Positions 58,643-64,000 of a stretch of 64,000 nt of DNA are shown here, one piece after another. This stretch comes from Cedecea selenatireducens. GTDB lineage: Bacteria > Pseudomonadota > Gammaproteobacteria > Enterobacterales > Enterobacteriaceae. The notes under the pieces are model-generated. The model saw only the letters and a program-made list of their open reading frames with translations, had not been told where the DNA came from and made no database searches. The DNA lies in assembly GCF_042138895.1 (NCBI RefSeq), contig NZ_JBHIKW010000009.1:1-64000 (forward strand). Direction: 5' to 3'. Position numbers and translations under genes: made by a program. Within the stretch, counting starts at the first letter, position 1, and each line of letters begins with the position of its first letter.

Positions 58643-60184
58643 TTACTTTTTATTACGGCTACGCAGGCTCATCACCAGGGCACCAAAGCCAAACAGGGCG
58701 GTAATGACCCAAAGAGGCCAGAAGCCGAAACGTGCATAAGGCGTCAGGCCAGTGGTTGGCGTGACTTTTGCCTCCAGCACTTCGCGGGTGAACTGCGGGA
58801 TGATATGGGTGATATCACCTTCGGCGTTGACCACCGCGGTCACACCGTTATTGGTGCTGCGCAACAGAGGCCGCCCGAGCTCCAGCGAACGCATGCGCGC
58901 CATCTGCAGGTGCTGCCACGGCCCGATAGATTTACCGAACCAGGCATCGTTGGAGATGGTCAGCAGGAAGTCGGTATCCGGCCGGAAGTTATCGCGTACC
59001 TGTTCACCCAGGATAATCTCGTAGCAGATAGCCGCCGTTAGCCGGACGCCGTTTGAGAGCAGCTGCGGCTGAACGTAGGGGCCACGGCTGAACGAAGACA
59101 TCGGCAGATCGAAGAACGGTGCCAGCGGGCGCAGAATCGATTCAAGCGGGACAAACTCACCAAAGGGAACCAGGTGGTTTTTATTGTAGCGATTGCTGCT
59201 GGTATAGCTGTAAGGGCTACCTTCACCAAGGGTAATAATGGTGTTGTAGGTGTCGTACCTGTTCTGCTTGTTAAGGCGGGCGTCGACGATGCCGGTAATT
59301 AACGAGCTGTGCTTCGAGCGCAGCAGGTCATCCATCATGGTCAGGAACTGCTGCTGATTGATTTCCAGATCGGAGATAGCCGATTCCGGCCAGATAATCA
59401 GCTGCGCCTTGCCCATCTCCGGCTGCGTTTTATCCAGATAGATTTTCAGCGTGTCCAGCAGCTGGCTTTCATTCCATTTCAGCGACTGAGGAATGTTGCC
59501 CTGCACCATCGCCACGTCGACGGAGCGTTCCGCCTGTGGCTGAAACCACTGAATACTGCGCAGCGGCCAGGGCAGGAGGAGCAATGCGGCGGAGACCACG
59601 GCGGGAACCCACTTACGCGCCTGGAGGGCATAAACCAGAAGGCCGCTGATGATCATCAGCAGGAACGTAATGGTGTCGACCCCAAAAATCGGCGCGATGC
59701 CTTTTAACGGGCCGTCTATCTGGCTATAGCCAAACTGCAGCCACGGGAAGCCGGTGAGTACCCAGCCGCGCAGGAATTCGGTAATTTGCCAGACGACCGG
59801 GGCGGCAATGGCCACGCGCCACCACGTTGTTTTAGGCCATAGCTTGCTGAGAACGCCGGCGAACAGGCCGGTGTATAGCGACAGGTAGGCGGCCAGAAGC
59901 ACCACCAGGAATACGTTCACCGGGCCCGGCATACCGCCGAACTGGGCAATGCTCACGTACACCCAGTTAACGCCGCTGCCGAACAGCCCCAGCCCCCAGA
60001 AGAAGCCAATTGAGGCGCTTTGCACCGGGCGACGATTTAGCGTTAATCCCTGTAAACCGGCAAGCGAGACAATGGCCGCTGGCCAGACATCATAGGGAGA
60101 AAAAGCCAGCGTTCCGCAGGCACCAAACAAAAGCGCCAGCAGCAGGCGAATGCGCTGGCGTTGAAGAAGTTGAGCTATAGCCAT
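58643..60184 (-). CDS. lnt: Apolipoprotein N-acyltransferase Lnt
   Basis: 513 aa from the ATG at 60184; E. coli 512. Eight membrane helices plus a nitrilase-like periplasmic domain with triad Glu267 (IIWPESAI), Lys335 (RYNKNHLVPFGEF) and Cys387 (AAICYEII). Adds the third acyl chain to lipoproteins, including ApeA, ApeN, LptE and RlpA from this window. Confidence 0.97.
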   Translation of the reverse strand: MAIAQLLQRQRIRLLLALLFGACGTLAFSPYDVWPAAIVSLAGLQGLTLNRRPVQSASIGFFWGLGLFGSGVNWVYVSIAQFGGMPGPVNVFLVVLLAAYLSLYTGLFAGVLSKLWPKTTWWRVAIAAPVVWQITEFLRGWVLTGFPWLQFGYSQIDGPLKGIAPIFGVDTITFLLMIISGLLVYALQARKWVPAVVSAALLLLPWPLRSIQWFQPQAERSVDVAMVQGNIPQSLKWNESQLLDTLKIYLDKTQPEMGKAQLIIWPESAISDLEINQQQFLTMMDDLLRSKHSSLITGIVDARLNKQNRYDTYNTIITLGEGSPYSYTSSNRYNKNHLVPFGEFVPLESILRPLAPFFDLPMSSFSRGPYVQPQLLSNGVRLTAAICYEIILGEQVRDNFRPDTDFLLTISNDAWFGKSIGPWQHLQMARMRSLELGRPLLRSTNNGVTAVVNAEGDITHIIPQFTREVLEAKVTPTTGLTPYARFGFWPLWVITALFGFGALVMSLRSRNKK

Positions 60185-60191
60185 AGCGGCG

Positions 60192-61070
60192 TTATTCGTC
60201 CAGTTTAGGTTGCGGCGAGTCGTCCGGAATTCTGACATGAACCTGAATAATACGACGGCTATCGGCCATCGCGACTTTGAACTGGTAACCATCTATTTCA
60301 ATGGTTTCGCCACGGGCAGGCAGATGGCCAAAGGCTTGCATCACCAGGCCGCCGATGGTGTCGACTTCTTCGTCGCTAAAGTGCGTGTCGAAGGTATCGT
60401 TGAAGTCTTCAATAGAGGCGAGGGCGCGCACCGTCCAAGTATGGCGACTCAGCTGGCGGAAATCGCCGTCTTCTTCGTCGTCGTACTCGTCTTCGATTTC
60501 GCCGACAATCAGCTCAAGAATATCTTCGATGGTCACGAGGCCTGAAACGCCGCCGAATTCATCAATGACAATCGCCATGTGGTAGCGCTGCTGACGAAAC
60601 TCTTTCAGCATGCGGTCAACCCGCTTACTTTCAGGCACGACAACGACCTGACGTAATACTTTTTCCATGCTAAACGGCTCAGAATCGCTGCGCATAAACG
60701 GCAGCAGATCTTTCGCCATCAGAATCCCTTCGATGTGATCTTTGTCTTCGCTGATAACCGGGAAGCGGGAGTGAGCGGATTCGATAATGACATCGAGGCA
60801 CTCGTCCAGCGTCTGGTTGTGCTTAAGCGTCACCATCTGCGAACGCGGGATCATGATGTCGCGGACGCGCTGGTCGGCGATATCCATCACCCCTTCGAGC
60901 ATGTCGCGGGTGTCCTGGTCTATCAGAGAGTTTTGCTCAGAATCACGAATGAGCGTTAGCAGATCGTCACGGTTTTTAGGTTCACCGTGAAACAGCTGGT
61001 TGAGGATGAGGGAGAAAAATCCCTTTTTGGCTTCCGGCGTGTCACTATTCTGTGAATTGTCGTCGCTCAT
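60192..61070 (-). CDS. corC: CorC/YbeX, CBS-domain Mg/Co-homeostasis protein
   Basis: 292 aa, as in E. coli. Two CBS domains (about 70-190) and a C-terminal CorC_HlyC domain (about 205-280), acidic linker EDEYDDEEDG. Cytoplasmic; linked to magnesium/cobalt efflux and ribosome maturation. Lies 7 bases before lnt, likely co-transcribed. Confidence 0.96.
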   Translation of the reverse strand: MSDDNSQNSDTPEAKKGFFSLILNQLFHGEPKNRDDLLTLIRDSEQNSLIDQDTRDMLEGVMDIADQRVRDIMIPRSQMVTLKHNQTLDECLDVIIESAHSRFPVISEDKDHIEGILMAKDLLPFMRSDSEPFSMEKVLRQVVVVPESKRVDRMLKEFRQQRYHMAIVIDEFGGVSGLVTIEDILELIVGEIEDEYDDEEDGDFRQLSRHTWTVRALASIEDFNDTFDTHFSDEEVDTIGGLVMQAFGHLPARGETIEIDGYQFKVAMADSRRIIQVHVRIPDDSPQPKLDE

Positions 61071-61169
61071 GGCGTTAGGTTTAAGGCCTCATATTAATCA
61101 AATACTAACAGGCAGCCTGATGGTGCGCTGCCTGCGCGTTACTGCGGCAAAGGGAAAACCCTGAGCCGA

Positions 61170-61637
61170 CTACTCTTTCTCGGCAATGTACGGATCGGCA
61201 TACCCAAGAGCAAGCATTATCTCTGTTTCCAGCGCTTCCATCTCTTCGGCCTCATCGTCTTCAATGTGGTCGTAGCCGAGCAGATGCAGGCTACCGTGCA
61301 CAACCATATGCGCCCAGTGAGCTTCCAGCGGCTTCTCCTGCTCTTTAGCCTCCTGCTCAACCACCTGGCGGCAGATGATCAGGTCGCCAAGCAGCGGCAG
61401 TTCGATGCCAGGAGGTGCTTCAAACGGGAAAGAAAGCACGTTGGTTGGCTTATCCTTGCCGCGATAGGTCAGGTTCAGATCGTGACTTTCTTCTGTATCA
61501 ACCAGACGAACGGTTACCTCTGACTCTGCCTGAAACTGCGGGATAACCGCATCCAGCCAGCGCTGGATCTGTGCTTCGTCCGGCAGGCCACTTTCTTCCT
61601 CGCAGGCAACCTGTAAATCTAAAATAACCTGACTCAT
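61170..61637 (-). CDS. ybeY: Endoribonuclease YbeY, rRNA maturation and quality control
   Basis: 155 aa, as in E. coli. Metal-binding His114, His118 and His124 in HMVVHGSLHLLGYDH. Processes 16S rRNA 3' end and degrades defective 70S ribosomes with RNase R. Start overlaps the ybeZ stop (ATGA). A 99-base gap with a weak hairpin (CAGGCAGC / GCTGCCTG, 61109-61134) precedes corC. Confidence 0.97.
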   Translation of the reverse strand: MSQVILDLQVACEEESGLPDEAQIQRWLDAVIPQFQAESEVTVRLVDTEESHDLNLTYRGKDKPTNVLSFPFEAPPGIELPLLGDLIICRQVVEQEAKEQEKPLEAHWAHMVVHGSLHLLGYDHIEDDEAEEMEALETEIMLALGYADPYIAEKE

Positions 61638-62713
61638 TTGCTCTCCTGAGCAGAGGCCTGCAGGGCAAGCGCTTCACGTTTGCGCTCTGCGGCGAGCTCG
61701 TCTTTACGCTTTTGATCGGCGGTTTCCCAGGCTTCATAGGCGTTAACGATGCGGGCCACAACCGGGTGACGCACCACGTCTTCACTATTAAGGAAGTTAA
61801 AGCTGATCTCATCCACCCCGGACAACACGTCGATAGCATGACGTAAACCGGACTTCAGGTTGCGCGGCAGGTCTATCTGCGTCACGTCACCGGTAATAAC
61901 CGCTTTGGAGTTGAAGCCAATGCGGGTCAGGAACATTTTCATCTGTTCGGTGGTGGTGTTCTGGCTTTCGTCGAGAATGACAAAGGCATCGTTCAGAGTG
62001 CGGCCACGCATATAGGCCAGCGGAGCCACCTCGATAACGTTACGTTCAATCAGCTTTTCGACTTTCTCGAAGCCCAGCATTTCAAACAGCGCGTCGTACA
62101 GCGGGCGCAGGTACGGGTCCACTTTCTGGCTCAAATCCCCAGGCAGGAAGCCCAGCTTCTCACCCGCTTCAACGGCAGGACGGGTCAGCAGAATACGGCG
62201 AATCTCCTGGCGCTCCAGCGCATCAACGGCGGCGGCGACGGCGAGGTAGGTTTTCCCTGTCCCCGCAGGCCCAATGCCGAAGGTAATGTCATGATCGAGA
62301 ATGTTCGCGATGTACTGCGCCTGGTTAGGCGTACGTGGTTTGATAACCCCACGCTTGGTCTTAATATTGATGGCCTTGCCGTAATCCGGCACGCTGTCCG
62401 CCGTTTGCTCCAGCACCCGGCTCTCTTTAATGGCCAGGTGGATTTGTTCCGGGTCGATATCCTGGCTTTGGCCGCGCATTGGCGCAGTGTCTACGTAGAG
62501 ATGGCGCAGAATATCCGCAGCGGCGTTAACGGAGAGCTCACGGCCGGTGAGTCTGAAATGATTGTCACGGCGGTTGATTTCAATCCCCAGTCGGCGCTCC
62601 AGCTGTTTGATGTTGTCATCAAAAGGGCCGCACAGACTAAGCAGACGGGCGTTATCCGCCGGTTCCAGCGTTAATTCACGTGTTTCGATATTCAAACTTA
62701 TCCTCTGGGTCAC
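61634..62713 (-). CDS. ybeZ: PhoH-like ATPase YbeZ
   Basis: 359 aa. Walker A GPAGTGKT at 148-155 and Walker B VILDESQNTT; a N-terminal KH-like extension (about 10-75). Interacts with YbeY in rRNA processing. An alternative shorter start exists in some annotations. Directly coupled to ybeY. Confidence 0.96.
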   Translation of the reverse strand: MTQRISLNIETRELTLEPADNARLLSLCGPFDDNIKQLERRLGIEINRRDNHFRLTGRELSVNAAADILRHLYVDTAPMRGQSQDIDPEQIHLAIKESRVLEQTADSVPDYGKAINIKTKRGVIKPRTPNQAQYIANILDHDITFGIGPAGTGKTYLAVAAAVDALERQEIRRILLTRPAVEAGEKLGFLPGDLSQKVDPYLRPLYDALFEMLGFEKVEKLIERNVIEVAPLAYMRGRTLNDAFVILDESQNTTTEQMKMFLTRIGFNSKAVITGDVTQIDLPRNLKSGLRHAIDVLSGVDEISFNFLNSEDVVRHPVVARIVNAYEAWETADQKRKDELAAERKREALALQASAQESK

Positions 62714-62905
62714 TCGGGGCCAGTTAGAGTAAAACGGTTTCTCGTAGCCGAAATATAATCCCGGCTACAGGGAAATTATTTATCCCGCAGCGTGATGGCG
62801 CAAGCGTCACAATTGATATTTGGGTGATGTCTTCAGAATGCAAGTGCAAACAATGAGGCAGCCTGCCGGAACCAGGACTCGCTTTCCGACAGGCCACTGA
62901 AAGGG

Positions 62906-64000
62906 TTAAGGCTGGTAAATCCCTACCCCAATGTCATTCTCTTTACGGGTACGGGCGATGACGGATGCCGGTGTTTCAGCAATGCGCAGGCCCATCTCGT
63001 CTTCGGTGCGTACCAGCTTCGCGCGCAGGGAGTTGGTCAGGACTTCGGTGATTTCAACATCCACGAACTTCCCGACCATGTCAGGCGTTCCTTCGAAGTT
63101 AACCACGCGGTTATTTTCGGTGCGGCCGGACAGCTGCATAATGCTTTTACGCGAAGTGCCTTCAACCAGAATACGCTGCACGGTGCCCAGCATTTTACGG
63201 CTCCAGTTCATCACCTGCTGGTTGATGCGATCCTGCAGGATATAAAGGCGCTGTTTCTTCTCTTCTTCCGGCACGTCATCAACCATATCTGCGGCCGGGG
63301 TGCCCGGACGCGCGGAGAAGATAAAGCTGAAGCTGGTATCAAAGTTGACGTCGGCAATCAGCTTCATGGTCTGCTCGAAGTCCTGGCTGGTTTCGCCCGG
63401 GAAGCCAACGATGAAGTCTGAGCTAATCTGAATATCCGGGCGCGCGGCGCGCAGCTTACGGATAGTGGATTTATATTCCAGCGCGGTGTGCGTACGGCCC
63501 ATCAGATTCAGCACGCGGTCTGCACCACTCTGTATAGGCAGGTGCAGGAAGCTCACCAGCTCCGGAGTATCGCGATACACTTCGATGATGTCATCGGTGA
63601 ACTCGATAGGGTGGCTGGTGGTGAAACGAATGCGGTCGATGCCGTCAATTGCCGCAACCAGGCGCAGAAGTTCGGCAAACGAGCAGATGCCGCCGTCGTA
63701 GGCCGCGCCGCGATAAGCGTTAACGTTCTGGCCAAGCAGGTTGACTTCACGCACGCCCTGTTCCGCCAGTTGGGCGATTTCAAACAGAATATCGTCACAT
63801 GGGCGGCTGACTTCTTCCCCACGGGTGTAAGGCACCACGCAGTAGGTGCAGTACTTGTTGCAGCCTTCCATGATTGAGACATAGGCTGTCGGACCGTCGG
63901 CTTTTGGTTCTGGCAGGCGGTCAAATTTTTCAATTTCCGGGAAACTGACATCAACGACCGGGCTACGAGTGCCGCGAACCTGATTGATCATCTCCGGCAG
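62906..64000 (-). CDS. miaB: tRNA-2-methylthio-N6-dimethylallyladenosine synthase MiaB (partial)
   Basis: C-terminal 364 residues; the 5' end is beyond the window, and the frame continues upstream of the Met at 63991. Radical-SAM Cys cluster visible in MEGCNKYCTYCVVPYTRGEE, and C-terminal TRAM domain (about the last 70 residues). Methylthiolates i6A37 of tRNAs. Separated from ybeZ by 192 bases. Confidence 0.97.
   Translation of the reverse strand: MPEMINQVRGTRSPVVDVSFPEIEKFDRLPEPKADGPTAYVSIMEGCNKYCTYCVVPYTRGEEVSRPCDDILFEIAQLAEQGVREVNLLGQNVNAYRGAAYDGGICSFAELLRLVAAIDGIDRIRFTTSHPIEFTDDIIEVYRDTPELVSFLHLPIQSGADRVLNLMGRTHTALEYKSTIRKLRAARPDIQISSDFIVGFPGETSQDFEQTMKLIADVNFDTSFSFIFSARPGTPAADMVDDVPEEEKKQRLYILQDRINQQVMNWSRKMLGTVQRILVEGTSRKSIMQLSGRTENNRVVNFEGTPDMVGKFVDVEITEVLTNSLRAKLVRTEDEMGLRIAETPASVIARTRKENDIGVGIYQP

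Noticed and set aside
1..64000. tRNA genes, CRISPR array, insertion sequences or prophage
   Set aside because: No cloverleaf, regular spaced repeats, transposase or phage gene recognised in either strand.

Overview
The window is chromosomal DNA of an enterobacterium (Enterobacteriaceae, not E. coli K-12). From rnk/rna at about 23.5 kb to miaB at 64 kb the genes follow the E. coli K-12 order around rna-dcuC-pagP-cspE-crcB-tatE-lipA-ybeF-lipB-ybeD-dacA-rlpA-mrdB-mrdA-rlmH-rsfS-nadD-holA-lptE-leuS-ybeL-gltLKJI-lnt-corC-ybeY-ybeZ-miaB. Protein lengths and catalytic residue numbers in lipA, lipB, mrdA, lnt, ybeY, rsfS and leuS agree with the E. coli proteins as I remember them. I cannot fix the genus by eye. 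I saw no phage, transposase, CRISPR array, tRNA or rRNA gene.

Region 1 (1-6892, + strand) is the distal end of a second (lateral, 'Flag-2') flagellar locus: the 3' part of flagellin lafA, then lafBCDEFSTU (filament cap, two chaperones, hook-length control, FliL-like protein, flagellar sigma factor, MotA/MotB-type stator). A textbook sigma-54 promoter (713-728) lies between lafA and lafB. A yafL-like NlpC/P60 peptidoglycan hydrolase (6976-7746) follows lafU.

Region 2 (8054-23139, - strand) is a complete aryl polyene (APE) biosynthesis cluster of 18 genes (apeA to apeR, named after the Xenorhabdus/E. coli scheme). It holds two ACPs, an acyl-ACP synthetase, two ketosynthases plus a Cys-less partner, a ketoreductase, two dehydratases, a thioesterase, acyl- and glycosyltransferases, a methyltransferase, and LolA/MMPL/lipoprotein export functions. 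Sixteen genes are almost all overlapping. apeA and apeB are set off by short gaps, and a clear hairpin terminator or attenuator sits between apeA and apeB. A pair of G/C-rich palindromic repeats (7945-8046) separates the APE cluster from the flagellar locus.

Region 3 (23.4-29 kb) carries rnk, a GntP-family gluconate-type permease with two tandem GntR-like operators, two small unrecognised genes (a 53-aa lipoprotein and a 52-aa basic protein), RNase I (rna) and the anaerobic dicarboxylate carrier dcuC with an FNR-like box.

Region 4 (29.1-35.8 kb, + strand) is a Cu/Ag tripartite efflux operon (Cys/His/Met-containing exported protein, CusF-like chaperone, outer membrane factor, CusB with a fused C-terminal CusF domain, CusA). 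It is inserted between dcuC and pagP relative to K-12 and has no adjacent two-component regulator.

Region 5 (36-64 kb) is the conserved core: outer-membrane lipid A palmitoylation (pagP), cold-shock protein, fluoride channel, Tat component, lipoate synthesis (lipA, lipB), cell-wall elongation (dacA, rlpA, mrdAB), ribosome maturation and silencing (rlmH, rsfS, ybeY), NAD synthesis, DNA polymerase delta, LPS assembly, leucyl-tRNA synthetase, the glutamate/aspartate ABC transporter with SroC sRNA and a GcvB target site, lipoprotein N-acylation and miaB (cut by the window end). Compared with K-12, cobC (between rsfS and nadD) and the ybeQ-rihA block (between ybeL and gltL) are absent.
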